Shown piece by piece: positions 11,076-19,737 of a stretch of DNA of 64,000 bases (within the stretch, counting starts at the first letter, position 1; every line of letters starts with the position of its first letter). A program made the translations under genes and the position numbers. The stretch comes from Thiogranum sp. (GTDB lineage: Bacteria > Pseudomonadota > Gammaproteobacteria > DSM-19610): assembly GCA_024102665.1 (NCBI GenBank), contig JAGFJP010000073.1, positions 1 to 64,000 on the forward strand, read 5' to 3'. The notes beneath the pieces were generated by a model. That model was given only the letters and a program-made list of their open reading frames with translations. It did no database searches and was not told the origin of the DNA.

Positions 11076-12026
11076 CACCCGCGTAATCGTTTCATCCATT
11101 TCGTGCGCGAACCAGGTGGCGGAAATCAGCTGGTGCAGGTTGCCCAGCTCCAGCTGCAACTGGTCAATGAACTCGTGCAGTCCCGCGGCGCGCAGTTTTT
11201 CCACGTCGGCTTCCGCCACCAGGCGCTGCAGGCGCAGCACCGCGCGCAGGGGTTCTTCGTTGTGCGGCAACTGGTTGCCGAAACAGGAAGCGATTTCACC
11301 CAGCGCATGCGCGACGGCACGTGGAAAATCCGTATCCTGCAACAGGAACGCCAGCACCCGGTCGGGCTGCACGCGGCGGCGCACGTACTGGCGGTACATC
11401 TGGTGTGCGCTCAGCGAGCGCAGCACGTAGGTCCATAGCCGGTTCTCCAGGCGCTCCAGTTCCACGCCGGGCGCGATGAGCGTCGCCGAGCCGACGTCGA
11501 TCATGCGTGTCGTCATGTCGGCGCGCTCCAGGTTGCGGCCGACGCGCACGAACTGGTATGCCGGACCGTGGCTCATGGTGCCGGCGAGCAGCCCGGTGAT
11601 CTGCTGGCAGCGCATGACGATTTCCGAGAGAAACTCGTAGCGATCCTTGACCAGCGCCTTGCCGGCAAGTTTCTTGCGGGCAAACATATAGAGTTCATTG
11701 ACGTGTTCCCAGCCTTCGGCGGGCACCAGGTCACGAGTCGTGCGGATGTTTTCCCGCGCCATGCCCAGGCTGGTGATCAGCGAGCCGGGATTGCCGCTGT
11801 CGGCAAGCATGAAGCGGGTGACATTGCGCTCTCCGGAGGAACGGTGGTGTTTGTCGAAGTACTCGTGCGCGCCGCTGATGTCCACCAGCTGACGCCAGTT
11901 GAGGCCGATGCCGCTGGGCATATCCAGCATCATGTAGGCATACACCTTGACCAGCCGCGCAGTGTTTTCGGCGCGCTCCAGGTAACGCGCCGTCCAGTAC
12001 AGTCGTTCCGCTACACGTGACAGCAT
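11061..12026 (-). CDS. Alpha-E domain protein (DUF403) of the Anbu island
   Basis: The 321-residue protein starts MLSRVAERLYWTARYLERAENTARL, the characteristic opening of the alpha-E family, and is almost wholly alpha-helical with conserved E-R and R-x-x-E pairs. The ATG lies one base after the stop of the circularly permuted ATP-grasp gene, so the two are translationally coupled. Alpha-E proteins co-occur nearly always with this ATP-grasp and with transglutaminase-like proteins. They are predicted to assist peptide or amide-bond formation, but no reaction has been shown. Its 3' end overlaps anbu, which runs in the opposite direction. Confidence 0.92.
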   Translation of the reverse strand: MLSRVAERLYWTARYLERAENTARLVKVYAYMMLDMPSGIGLNWRQLVDISGAHEYFDKHHRSSGERNVTRFMLADSGNPGSLITSLGMARENIRTTRDLVPAEGWEHVNELYMFARKKLAGKALVKDRYEFLSEIVMRCQQITGLLAGTMSHGPAYQFVRVGRNLERADMTTRMIDVGSATLIAPGVELERLENRLWTYVLRSLSAHQMYRQYVRRRVQPDRVLAFLLQDTDFPRAVAHALGEIASCFGNQLPHNEEPLRAVLRLQRLVAEADVEKLRAAGLHEFIDQLQLELGNLHQLISATWFAHEMDETITRVSVSA

Positions 12027-12027
12027 G

Positions 12028-13479
12028 TCAGCCGGCTCCCGTGTCGACGATCCAGGTGTCCTTGCTGCCGCCGCCCTGTGATGAATTGACAACCAGCGAG
12101 CCCTTGCGCAACGCCACGCGCGTCAATCCGCCCGCCGTGACATAGGTGCGATCGGACTGCAGGATGAAGGGCCGCAGGTCGAGGTGCCGCGGTTCCACGT
12201 GCTGCCCGCAGATGGTCGGCGCGGTCGACAGGCTCAGCGCCGGCTGGGCGATATAGTTGCGCGGATTGCGCTTGATGAGGTTGACGAACTTGTTGCGCTC
12301 CACGGCGGTCGCGTGCGGACCGACCAGCATGCCGTAGCCGCCCGATTCGTTGGCCGGCTTGACCACCAGGGTGGCGAGGTTGGCGAGCACGTACTCGCGT
12401 TGCTCGCGATCCTCGCAGCGGTAGGAGGGGACATTGGGAATGATCGCATCCTGGTCCAGGTAATACTTGATAATGGCGGGCACGTAGGTATAGATCACCT
12501 TGTCGTCGGCAACGCCGGCGCCGGGTGCATTGGCCAGCGCCACGTTGCCGGCACGCCAGGCGCGCAACAGGCCGCGCACGCCCAGCACCGAATCCTCGCG
12601 GAACGCTTCGGGATCGATGAATTCGTCGTTGACCCGCCGGTAGATGACGTCGACGCGCTGCAGCCCGGCGATGGTTTTCATGTAGACGCAATCGTCGTCG
12701 CCGACCACCAGGTCGCTGCCTTCCACCAGCTCCGCGCCCATCTGCTGCGCAAGGAAGGAGTGCTCGAAGTACGCGGAATTGTAGATGCCCGGCGTCATTA
12801 CCACGATCTCGGGATAATCCAGCGGCCGCGGCGACAGCGAGGCGAGCATATCGAACAGGTGCGAGGGATAATCGTCCACCGGCTGGATGCGGTGCTTGCG
12901 GAACAGCTCCGGAAACACCCGCTTGGTGACGGCGCGGTTCTCTATCATGTAGGAGACGCCGGAGGGCACGCGCAAATTGTCTTCGAGCACGTAGACGGTG
13001 CCGTCCTTGTCGCGCACCAGGTCGGAGCCACAGATGTGCGCCCACACGTTATAGCGCGGCGTGGCGCCGATGCATTGCGGCAGGAAACTTTTCGAACCGG
13101 TGATGAGCTTCTCCGGCACCACACCGTCCTTGAGTATTTTCTGTTCGTTGTAAAGATCGTGAATGAACATGTTGAGCGCCGTCATGCGCTGCACCAGGCC
13201 TTCCTCGATGCGCGACCATTCCTTTTGCGCGATGATGCGCGGGATGATGTCGAACGGCCAGGTGCGGTCGATGTTGGTGCCTTCGCTGTAGACCGTGAAT
13301 GTCACGCCCATTTCGGCGATCGCCAGATCGGCGGCATGCTGGCGGCGTCCGAGCTGCTTTGCGCTCAGCCGCTGCAGATAGCCGGCGATGGCGCGCGCGG
13401 CGCGGCGCGGGTTGCCCGGCGAGCTGATCATTTCGTCATAGAACTCGCCCGGGTCGTAACTTTTCCACTCGATTTCCAA
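12028..13479 (-). CDS. Circularly permuted ATP-grasp type 2 protein
   Basis: The body of about 483 residues matches the circularly permuted ATP-grasp family (former DUF404/DUF407). Motifs include YDEMISSPG near the start, the LEDNLRVPSGVSYM block, NESGGYGMLVGP (glycine-rich ATP loop) and the terminal KDTWIVD. No ATG fits: the most likely start is the TTG giving (M)EIEWKSYDPGEFYDE, and the 38 codons upstream to 13593 look non-conserved. ATP-grasp enzymes ligate a carboxylate to an amine, so this is a likely peptide ligase in the Anbu island. It is coupled to the alpha-E gene. The substrate is unknown and the start is uncertain. Confidence 0.88.
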   Translation of the reverse strand: MEIEWKSYDPGEFYDEMISSPGNPRRAARAIAGYLQRLSAKQLGRRQHAADLAIAEMGVTFTVYSEGTNIDRTWPFDIIPRIIAQKEWSRIEEGLVQRMTALNMFIHDLYNEQKILKDGVVPEKLITGSKSFLPQCIGATPRYNVWAHICGSDLVRDKDGTVYVLEDNLRVPSGVSYMIENRAVTKRVFPELFRKHRIQPVDDYPSHLFDMLASLSPRPLDYPEIVVMTPGIYNSAYFEHSFLAQQMGAELVEGSDLVVGDDDCVYMKTIAGLQRVDVIYRRVNDEFIDPEAFREDSVLGVRGLLRAWRAGNVALANAPGAGVADDKVIYTYVPAIIKYYLDQDAIIPNVPSYRCEDREQREYVLANLATLVVKPANESGGYGMLVGPHATAVERNKFVNLIKRNPRNYIAQPALSLSTAPTICGQHVEPRHLDLRPFILQSDRTYVTAGGLTRVALRKGSLVVNSSQGGGSKDTWIVDTGAG

Positions 13480-13637
13480 TGCCCTGGACTCCGGCTTACG
13501 GTGCGTCGGATGAGTATGCCTGTTGCAAACTGGCTTGCAAAGGGCGTGGCGGGCAGCATGAAGACGATGCCTGCGATCACACGACGGCGGCATCCCGGCA
13601 TCTGCGCTGCTCGCGAGACGTACGCAGCCGAATGGTT

Positions 13638-14084
13638 TCAGGCGGTGGTGCGCGGCAGATCCAGCAGCTTCGCGAGCCGTGCGCGGTTACGCAGGATGTC
13701 GGCCAGAGTATAACGATCAAGCACTGCGAAAAAGCTCTCCAGCGCCTGGCGCAGCATGCCATGCAAGGCGCACGCCGGTTCGATCGCGCAGTTGGAATGA
13801 GCCGGATCGAAACATTCGACCAGCACTGTGCTGCTTTCGGTTTGCCGGACCAGGCCGCCGATGTTGATGTGTTCCGGCGCCATGGCCAGGCGCACACCGC
13901 CGCCCTTGCCGCGCACCGTGTCCAGGTAACCCTCTGTGCCCAGGTAATGCACCACTTTCATCAGGTGGTTCCTGGAGATGCCGTAGGCCTCGGCGATTTC
14001 GCCGATGGTCGACAGGCGGTCCTGGCGCAAGGCCAGATAGATCAGCACCCGCAGGGTGTAGTCGGAAAATGTCGTAAGCTTCAT
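13638..14084 (-). CDS. nsrR: Rrf2-family nitric oxide sensor NsrR
   Basis: This 148-residue Rrf2 protein has an N-terminal winged helix (MKLTTFSDYTLRVLIYLA) and the iron-sulfur ligand set Cys91, Cys99 and Cys105 in the NsrR arrangement (ECFDPAHSNC, then PACALH). NsrR represses NO-detoxification genes until its cluster reacts with NO. It is transcribed divergently from a cytochrome c'-like gene, and an NsrR-type half-site lies between them. NnrS, a classical NsrR target, is encoded close by. IscR-type spacing (x5, x5, x2-His) is absent, which separates it from the second Rrf2 protein at 32017-32487. Confidence 0.92.
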   Translation of the reverse strand: MKLTTFSDYTLRVLIYLALRQDRLSTIGEIAEAYGISRNHLMKVVHYLGTEGYLDTVRGKGGGVRLAMAPEHINIGGLVRQTESSTVLVECFDPAHSNCAIEPACALHGMLRQALESFFAVLDRYTLADILRNRARLAKLLDLPRTTA

Positions 14085-14096
14085 GATGTCCGGTTA

Positions 14097-14118
14097 AAGA
14101 TGTATTTCATGTATTGAT
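14097..14118 (+). promoter_or_regulatory. Candidate NsrR operator with tandem ATGTATT half-sites
   Basis: AAGATGTATTT at 14097-14107 fits the known 11-base NsrR half-site (AAnATGCATTT type), and ATGTATT recurs directly at 14110-14116. It lies 13 bp from the nsrR start and about 80 bp from the cytochrome start, so it could serve autoregulation and the divergent gene. The copies are direct, not inverted, which is less usual. Confidence 0.5.
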
Positions 14119-14194
14119 TATGACGCATCGGCGTGTTACATCAAGCCTTGAATGGCCGCTCGCCGGCGTAAAACCGCAATGAAGGAGAATCGCA

Positions 14195-14719
14195 ATGCGC
14201 AAATCACTCGTGCTGATGGTACTGGCGGCAGCGACGTGGGGGAAGGCGCAGGCCGCCGGGCCGCCGCCGCACGCCCCGGGAGCAGAACCGGCAGCTCACA
14301 TGCCGGCTGCCGACCCGGTTCTCGAGCTTCCGGTTGCGCTGCGCGAAGCGCTGGTCGCTGAAATGGCCGGGCTGCGACAGAGCATCGCTGCGCTCGCCGC
14401 CCAGCTTGCCACCGGAGAATGGGCCCAGGCCGCGGAGAATGCCAGGCAGGTGCGCGACGCCTACATCATGAAACAGAAGCTTTCCGACGCCGAACTCGAA
14501 ACGCTGATGCGCTTGCTGCCGGCGCAATTCGTCGCGCTGGATGGGCGTTTCCACCGGCATGCAGAAAGCCTCGCGCACGCGGCCGAGGCGCACGACGGCG
14601 ATCTCACGCTGTATTATTTCGGGAAAATGCTCGAAGGCTGTCAGCAGTGCCACAGCCTGTATGCGACGCATACGCTTGGCGGTTTCGAGGCGCCTCGTCC
14701 CGACGCGCACCGGCACTGA
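14195..14719 (+). CDS. Exported monoheme cytochrome c (cytochrome c'-like)
   Basis: The 174-residue protein follows an AAGGAG site (14182-14187) and has a signal peptide ending near AQAAG. The mature protein is mostly helical, and a single CQQCH heme-binding motif lies close to the C-terminus (residue about 153), the position typical of four-helix cytochromes c' and c556. Cytochrome c' binds NO and protects against nitrosative stress. The divergent nsrR gene and the operator candidate support that role. It may instead be a simple electron carrier. It acts in the periplasm. The alanine/proline-rich segment after the signal peptide is probably a flexible linker. Confidence 0.82.
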   Translation: MRKSLVLMVLAAATWGKAQAAGPPPHAPGAEPAAHMPAADPVLELPVALREALVAEMAGLRQSIAALAAQLATGEWAQAAENARQVRDAYIMKQKLSDAELETLMRLLPAQFVALDGRFHRHAESLAHAAEAHDGDLTLYYFGKMLEGCQQCHSLYATHTLGGFEAPRPDAHRH

Positions 14720-14809
14720 GCATCGCTGGCGGAGCGCTGTATCGGCGGTGGCGTAGCGCATCCGGGCATTCACTGAGAATCCACGTTAACTGCATGCGGG
14801 GTGGCCGGC

Positions 14810-15349
14810 ATGGGACAGAGATACGGAGAACTGACCGACAGGCTGATCCATTTCATTGGAGATCAGAGACTGTTTTTCGTCGCCACCGCGGCCCCCGACG
14901 GCCGGGTGAATGTCTCTCCAAAGGGCATGGACAGCCTCAGGGTGATCGACAGCCGGACCATTCTCTGGCTGAACCTGACCGGCAGCGGTAACGAAACAGC
15001 CGCGCACGTGCAGGAGCACCCGCGCATGACGCTGATGTTCTGCGCGTTCGATGGCAATCCCCTGATCCTGCGTGTGTACGGAAACGCGCGGGTCATTCAC
15101 CCGCGCGACAGCGAATGGCACGATGCTTTTGCACGCTTCGATCCCATCCCCGGGGCCAGGCAGATCTTCGAACTTGCCATCGACCTGGTGCAAACCTCGT
15201 GCGGCATGGGCGTGCCTCTGTTCGACTACGTCGGCCAACGCAACCAGCTTGACCGGTGGGCGGAGAAAAAGGGTGAAGCGGGCATCAAGGCCTACTGGGA
15301 AGAAAAGAACCGCATCAGCCTGGATGGCAAGCCGACCAACATCCTATAG
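14810..15349 (+). CDS. Pyridoxamine 5'-phosphate oxidase-family flavin-binding protein
   Basis: About 179 residues long from ATG 14810 (a GTG at 14801 would add three residues). The split-barrel FMN-binding fold is indicated by FFVATAAPDGRVNVSPKG near residue 22 and the conserved strand LRVYGNARV near 87. The C-terminal helix region is the family's usual extension. Members of this group bind FMN or heme; true pyridoxal phosphate synthesis is unlikely because the PdxH motifs are missing. Its 3' end overlaps nnrS by six bases in convergent orientation. Position in the NsrR/NnrS neighbourhood hints at a role in redox or NO stress, but that is inference. Confidence 0.82.
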   Translation: MGQRYGELTDRLIHFIGDQRLFFVATAAPDGRVNVSPKGMDSLRVIDSRTILWLNLTGSGNETAAHVQEHPRMTLMFCAFDGNPLILRVYGNARVIHPRDSEWHDAFARFDPIPGARQIFELAIDLVQTSCGMGVPLFDYVGQRNQLDRWAEKKGEAGIKAYWEEKNRISLDGKPTNIL

Positions 15350-16435
15350 CCGCTGACGAGTACGCGCGGCGGTGCGCAGCAATCGCGCGAGCAGAATACC
15401 GAATGCGCACGCCCAGGCCAGGCCGGCGCACCACAGCAGGGGACCGGCGGCGACGGGCACGAGCGGCGACAGCAGACGGCTGAGTGCGGCTGCGCTCAGC
15501 AGCAGTGCCGCCACCCCGATGTCAGCGAAATTTTCCAGCGGCTGCCGTGCCCTCAGAAGCGCGGTGCGGGCCATCATGGTCAGGGTCAGGGTGCCGAGGC
15601 CGCCGATGGCGATGGCGTGCAGCATTGCTGTGTCCGCGAAGCTGACGCCCAGTTGCGCGATACCCTTGAGCGCCAGCCCCGGTATCAGCCACAGGTAACC
15701 CAGCGCCAGCGTCCACAGGCGTGGCTCGCGCAGCGTGTAATGCAGTTGCCAGGCGATCACGCGGCGCAGGGCGAGCAGCGCCGCGCCGAGACACAACGCG
15801 CCAGCGACGCGATCGCTGGCCAGCAGATCGAACAGTGCTGCAGCGCCGACGAGTATCGCCAGGGGAAGTTCGTACTCGCTGCGCGCGGCGTCGCGCCGCG
15901 CGATGCCGCGGCGTTCCAGGTAACCGCCCACGGCCGCGGGCAGGGCGCGTCCGCCGACGATCAACAGCAGCAGCGCAAACAGGTCGAGCGCCGCCAGCAG
16001 TGCGTGCTGCTGCAGCGCCGGTCCCAGCCACACCGCGCCGGCCCACCAGATGCCGTCGACAATCAGCAGGGCGGTTATCAGTGCGGGGAGGATGCGATTT
16101 TGCGCACGCTTTGCGCCGGCGAACAGCGGCGGCGCCGTAATGACCAGCACCGCAACGGGAAACGACAGCCCGGCAATCAATGCCAGCGGACCAGTACCGG
16201 CAGCTGCCGCCACGCGTGCTGCAAGCCAGGTGGCGAGCAGTGTCCAGGTCGCAACGGGCGCCGGTCGTGTCGACAGGAATCCGGCCAGCACCGCAAGGGC
16301 GAAGCCGAACAGCATTTCGTGACCATGCCATGCGGGAGTGATGACTATGCCGCCGTGGAAAGGGGCGGCAAGCCACAGTGGCACGGCAATCAGGGCGAAG
16401 GCGGCTGCCAGGGGAAAAAGAACGCGACTAGCCAC
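15344..16435 (-). CDS. nnrS: NnrS family nitric-oxide stress membrane protein
   Basis: The 363-residue protein has about twelve hydrophobic segments and the family hallmark WHGHEMLFGFALAVLAGFL near residue 37. NnrS is a heme- and copper-containing inner-membrane protein that protects iron proteins from NO; in several bacteria it is controlled by NsrR. It lies 46 bp downstream of the TlpA-like gene on the same strand, so it may be the last gene of the octaheme-cytochrome operon. The conserved histidines that bind heme are present in the first helices. No promoter was seen in the short gap before it. Confidence 0.92.
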   Translation of the reverse strand: MASRVLFPLAAAFALIAVPLWLAAPFHGGIVITPAWHGHEMLFGFALAVLAGFLSTRPAPVATWTLLATWLAARVAAAAGTGPLALIAGLSFPVAVLVITAPPLFAGAKRAQNRILPALITALLIVDGIWWAGAVWLGPALQQHALLAALDLFALLLLIVGGRALPAAVGGYLERRGIARRDAARSEYELPLAILVGAAALFDLLASDRVAGALCLGAALLALRRVIAWQLHYTLREPRLWTLALGYLWLIPGLALKGIAQLGVSFADTAMLHAIAIGGLGTLTLTMMARTALLRARQPLENFADIGVAALLLSAAALSRLLSPLVPVAAGPLLWCAGLAWACAFGILLARLLRTAARTRQRL

Positions 16436-16481
16436 AAATCACCGCTGTGATGCCCTTTTGGGTTGACTCGGAGCGCTGCGG

Positions 16482-17396
16482 TTATTTCCCGGAGTGCTGC
16501 ACAGCGTGTTCAAAAAACGGCAGGTACTCGCGCCAGTCGGCAACCGGGCCCTGATGGGTGAAAATCACCATGCCATTCCTGTCGAGGACGTAAGTGGTGG
16601 GAAACACGCGCGCGATAAGCCGGTCTTCGATGTCAGTGCCGTCCGCCAGTGTCAGGGTGGTCTGCTCAGCGCAGGTGACGCCGGAATCGACGATCGGCAC
16701 ATCGGCGAAATCATGCTCGGCGAGCCAGCGCTGCGACGCTTCGAACGACTCGCGCACCTGCAGCAGCACCAGCGCCACTTCGCCCGGCATGCGTTCTTCA
16801 AGCCGCTGGTGAAAATGCCGCAGCTCGGGAAACTCGCGCATGCAGGGCGAGCACCAGGGGCCCCAGAAGTGCACGAACGTGACCTTTCCCCGCAGATCGG
16901 AAATCGACCGGGCTGTGCCGGAGGCGTCGTTGAACGTGATGTCGTAAAAGCGTTCGCCGACCCGGGCGCCGACCGGCGCTGTTGCGGCATCCTCGCGACT
17001 GGCGTAAGGCCCCCACAAGGTCGGCCACTTGTCGTCGTTGAACACCCGCCGGTCGTTCAGCGCATAGAGCACGCACTTCTGCCGCGTTTCCGCCTGGCAG
17101 CTTTCCAGCGCCAGCTTTTCGGCTTCCGCCGGTGAAGCGGCGTCGGAACGCCAGCTCCAGGTTCCGCCGGGCGCAATGGCGAAGGCCTTGTGCCGATTGG
17201 CGTAGAGATAGGAGATGTAGCCTTCGCGCGCCTTGTCGCCGACCTGCGGGATCGCGCTCGCATCCGTCACCGGGACGGCTGCCAGGCTCTGCGGACTGGA
17301 GCAGAATGCCGCGAGTAAAAGTGCAGCAGCAAGAGCCCGGGACTTGCCCGGGCTCCTGGTACTGCTTTTGAACGCCGCGTTGCTAAACGCTGTCAT
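16482..17396 (-). CDS. Periplasmic TlpA-like thioredoxin with an N-terminal DUF4189-like segment
   Basis: This 304-residue exported protein starts at MTAFSNAAFK, eight bases after the cytochrome b stop. After a signal peptide (to about residue 39) there is a segment with RHKAFAIAPGG and paired cysteines (ESCQAETRQKCVLYALND) that resembles DUF4189. A TlpA/thioredoxin domain follows with the redox pair in WGPWCSPC near residue 173 and the cis-proline loop VFPTTYVLD. Such proteins reduce or isomerise periplasmic cysteines, often during heme attachment. Its place behind an octaheme cytochrome suggests it keeps apocytochrome cysteines reduced. Function is inferred from family and context. Confidence 0.85.
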   Translation of the reverse strand: MTAFSNAAFKSSTRSPGKSRALAAALLLAAFCSSPQSLAAVPVTDASAIPQVGDKAREGYISYLYANRHKAFAIAPGGTWSWRSDAASPAEAEKLALESCQAETRQKCVLYALNDRRVFNDDKWPTLWGPYASREDAATAPVGARVGERFYDITFNDASGTARSISDLRGKVTFVHFWGPWCSPCMREFPELRHFHQRLEERMPGEVALVLLQVRESFEASQRWLAEHDFADVPIVDSGVTCAEQTTLTLADGTDIEDRLIARVFPTTYVLDRNGMVIFTHQGPVADWREYLPFFEHAVQHSGK

Positions 17397-17404
17397 CGAT
17401 TTCC

Positions 17405-17998
17405 TCAGTCTGTTTCTTCCCAGCCCGTGATCATGGCCTTGATGTGGGACGTCGGCGTATGGCCGGCGGTTCCCAGGTATACGTGGGCAATCAGGAATAT
17501 CAGCATCATGAAGGCGCCGATGACATGGAACATGGCAACATATTCGATGTTCAGCCATTCCACGCCCCAGTCCTTCCAGGAGTTGTAGAACAGGTAGAAC
17601 CAGCCGGTGATCCAGATCAGCGGGTTGATAAGCACCAGTATGAACAGGTAGGCGAGACGTTGCAGCGGATTGTGCTTGGTCAGGCGCGTCTGTTTGAACG
17701 GATGCGGCGCGTTGGTGAAGATGCCGGTCAGATAGTAGCGGAACATGGCGGCCACCTTTTCGGTGGTCGGAATGTACTGCCGCCATTCGCCGGTGGTGAA
17801 GTGCCAGAAAATGGCGAACACCCACAGGCCGACCAGGGTCCAGGCGGCGGTGGTGTGGTAGGCCACCGCCGATTCGAACCCGAACAGGGTATAGGTGCCG
17901 TGCACTTCGAACCCCGTGAGCAACAGGAAGATAATCAGCGCGGCCTGCGACCAGTGCCAGAACCGCTCGAAACGTTTGAAGACGTAGATTCTCTCCAT
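17405..17998 (-). CDS. Membrane cytochrome b (Ni/Fe-hydrogenase/thiosulfate reductase type)
   Basis: The 197-residue protein has four hydrophobic helices with histidines placed as in di-heme b561-type subunits (FERFWHWSQ, VAYHTTAAW, FWHFTTGEW, MFHVIGAFM, AHVYLGTAGH). This family takes electrons from quinol and hands them to a periplasmic partner. It begins four bases after the octaheme cytochrome stop. The two proteins should form a quinol-linked electron-transfer pair. A purely regulatory role is unlikely. Direction of electron flow cannot be decided from sequence. Confidence 0.92.
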   Translation of the reverse strand: MERIYVFKRFERFWHWSQAALIIFLLLTGFEVHGTYTLFGFESAVAYHTTAAWTLVGLWVFAIFWHFTTGEWRQYIPTTEKVAAMFRYYLTGIFTNAPHPFKQTRLTKHNPLQRLAYLFILVLINPLIWITGWFYLFYNSWKDWGVEWLNIEYVAMFHVIGAFMMLIFLIAHVYLGTAGHTPTSHIKAMITGWEETD

Positions 17999-18002
17999 TG
18001 TC

Positions 18003-19667
18003 CTAACTCCTCTTGCTCATGAACCAGCGCACTGCGCCATGGAGAATCACACCCAGCAGCGCGAACAGCGCCAGGGTGAAGCCCAGCCTGTCGATGACCG
18101 GTGTGTTGTCGCGGCCAGGCATGTAGACGCCGCTGATCGCCTGCAGACGGCCATTCTCCTTGTGGCACTGGGCGCACTCCAGCGCATCGTCCTTGGGCGC
18201 GACCATGTGGGTGATGGGCCAGCTCATCTCGGTTTCGACGAATTTCATCTGGCCGCTGTACTCCAGGCCCTGGGTTTTCATGCCTGTCTTGAGCGCCTTG
18301 TCCCAGTCATAGTTTTTCCAGAAGGCCGAATCGTCGTTGCCCGCGGTGTGGAACACTGCCAGGGTCTCATTACCGATGTCGTAGGGCTGCTTGCCGCGGA
18401 ACACCTTGACCGGCCAGATGCGTGAGTCCGGATCATCGGCGCTGCCGAGGAACTCGTTGATCTGCACCTTGTCCTCGGCGATTTTTTCACCGAACAGCGT
18501 GTACTTGATGTCGCCGTTGAACCAGACGTATTCCGGAATCACGAAGCGCTCGTAGGTGAAGTTGCCTTTATTGCTGTCGTAACTGTCGCGGCCTTCGCTG
18601 CCCTCGATCTTGATGCGTTTGCCCTGTTCGTCGAGCTTGCCGGCGGTTGACCAGTCCCAGGTCATCTTGGTAGCGATCTCGCCGCGCGCGAATTCCGGAA
18701 TATGGCAGGTCTGGCAGGCCACTTTATCGGTGTGTGCATTCAGCTTGGCGGTCGACACCGACGTGCCGGGGTGCGGCGCATTGCCGTGGCAGGCCACGCA
18801 GGTGGTGGGATTCCGGTCATTGTTCTTGCCGCGGATCAGCGCTCCCTGGTCGTCCGCCGCGGTCGGTGCGTAACGGCTGCCCGATACTTCGTGGGACGAG
18901 CTGAGGTGACAGGTGCCGCAGGTGAAGTTCAACCCGTCAGCATCCATGTGGACGTCGAGGTAGCGGCCCGGTTCGGCCAGCGAGCTGTCGAGATCACCGT
19001 GCTTTACGGCATCACCGCCGCCGCCATAGAAGTGGCAGGCACCGCAAGTGTCGCGACTGGTCTTGCCGACGTTCTGCGCGATCTTCTTCAGATCGGTCGC
19101 TTCGCGGAACTTGCCGGATTTCGGCGGCCATTCCATGGTCTCGTAGTTGGGATGACCCGCCAGTCCCGGGAGTTTCTTGTAGCTGCCCGTGGTGTCGTGA
19201 CAGACAAGACAGTCCACATTCACCTCGGAGGTGAAGTCGAAGCTGTCGTCTTCCCAGCCGTAACCGACGTGGCAGGCGTTGCAAAAGCTCTCGTTGGACC
19301 GTACCGAAGTGCAGAAGTTGTTGACGAGATTCTTCTTGCCGAGCTTCTGCTTGGTCACCGGGTTGAGGAATTCCCAGGTCCAGTGCTTGGTTTTCTGGAC
19401 CTGTTTGGCCGCCTCGGTGTGGCATTCGAGGCAAGCTTCGGTAACCTCGGGACCGGTCGCGAAATCCTTGTCGAGTTCCTCGAACTTGGAGTGATCGGCG
19501 GTCGAGCCGGTTTTGGGTTTGGCTGTGTCTGCTTCACCAGGTGCCGCGGCAGTCGCCGCCGCCCCGGAGGACGGGGCAGCATCGACTGTCGCTGTCACGT
19601 TGGCAGAGAACAGCAGGCAGGCAAGGAGGGAGAACGTGCCACCAAGTTGCGTAATGAGTTTGTTCAT
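18003..19667 (-). CDS. Tetrathionate reductase-family octaheme c-type cytochrome
   Basis: The 554-residue protein has a signal peptide, an alanine-rich linker, eight CxxCH heme motifs between residues about 79 and 502 and a single C-terminal membrane anchor ending in MSKRS. Order and spacing fit the OTR family. The Shewanella enzyme reduces tetrathionate, nitrite, hydroxylamine and hydrazine through a Lys-ligated heme. A lysine candidate for the active site is KTKHWTWEF just after the first heme. Downstream cytochrome b and a TlpA-like protein suit quinol-coupled function; NnrS and NsrR nearby make a nitrogen substrate plausible, sulfur genes a sulfur one. The substrate cannot be fixed from sequence. 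Confidence 0.9.
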   Translation of the reverse strand: MNKLITQLGGTFSLLACLLFSANVTATVDAAPSSGAAATAAAPGEADTAKPKTGSTADHSKFEELDKDFATGPEVTEACLECHTEAAKQVQKTKHWTWEFLNPVTKQKLGKKNLVNNFCTSVRSNESFCNACHVGYGWEDDSFDFTSEVNVDCLVCHDTTGSYKKLPGLAGHPNYETMEWPPKSGKFREATDLKKIAQNVGKTSRDTCGACHFYGGGGDAVKHGDLDSSLAEPGRYLDVHMDADGLNFTCGTCHLSSSHEVSGSRYAPTAADDQGALIRGKNNDRNPTTCVACHGNAPHPGTSVSTAKLNAHTDKVACQTCHIPEFARGEIATKMTWDWSTAGKLDEQGKRIKIEGSEGRDSYDSNKGNFTYERFVIPEYVWFNGDIKYTLFGEKIAEDKVQINEFLGSADDPDSRIWPVKVFRGKQPYDIGNETLAVFHTAGNDDSAFWKNYDWDKALKTGMKTQGLEYSGQMKFVETEMSWPITHMVAPKDDALECAQCHKENGRLQAISGVYMPGRDNTPVIDRLGFTLALFALLGVILHGAVRWFMSKRS

Positions 19668-19737
19668 GATGCGTTCCGTTTCAACAGTGAGCCTGAATCA
19701 GGCGTCGTACATTGTTGGCATTGCCGGACACGGGCAA

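Noticed and set aside
14085-14194. Fnr box TTGATnnnnATCAA before the cytochrome
   Set aside because: TTGAT occurs once at 14114-14118, but no ATCAA follows at the correct spacing.
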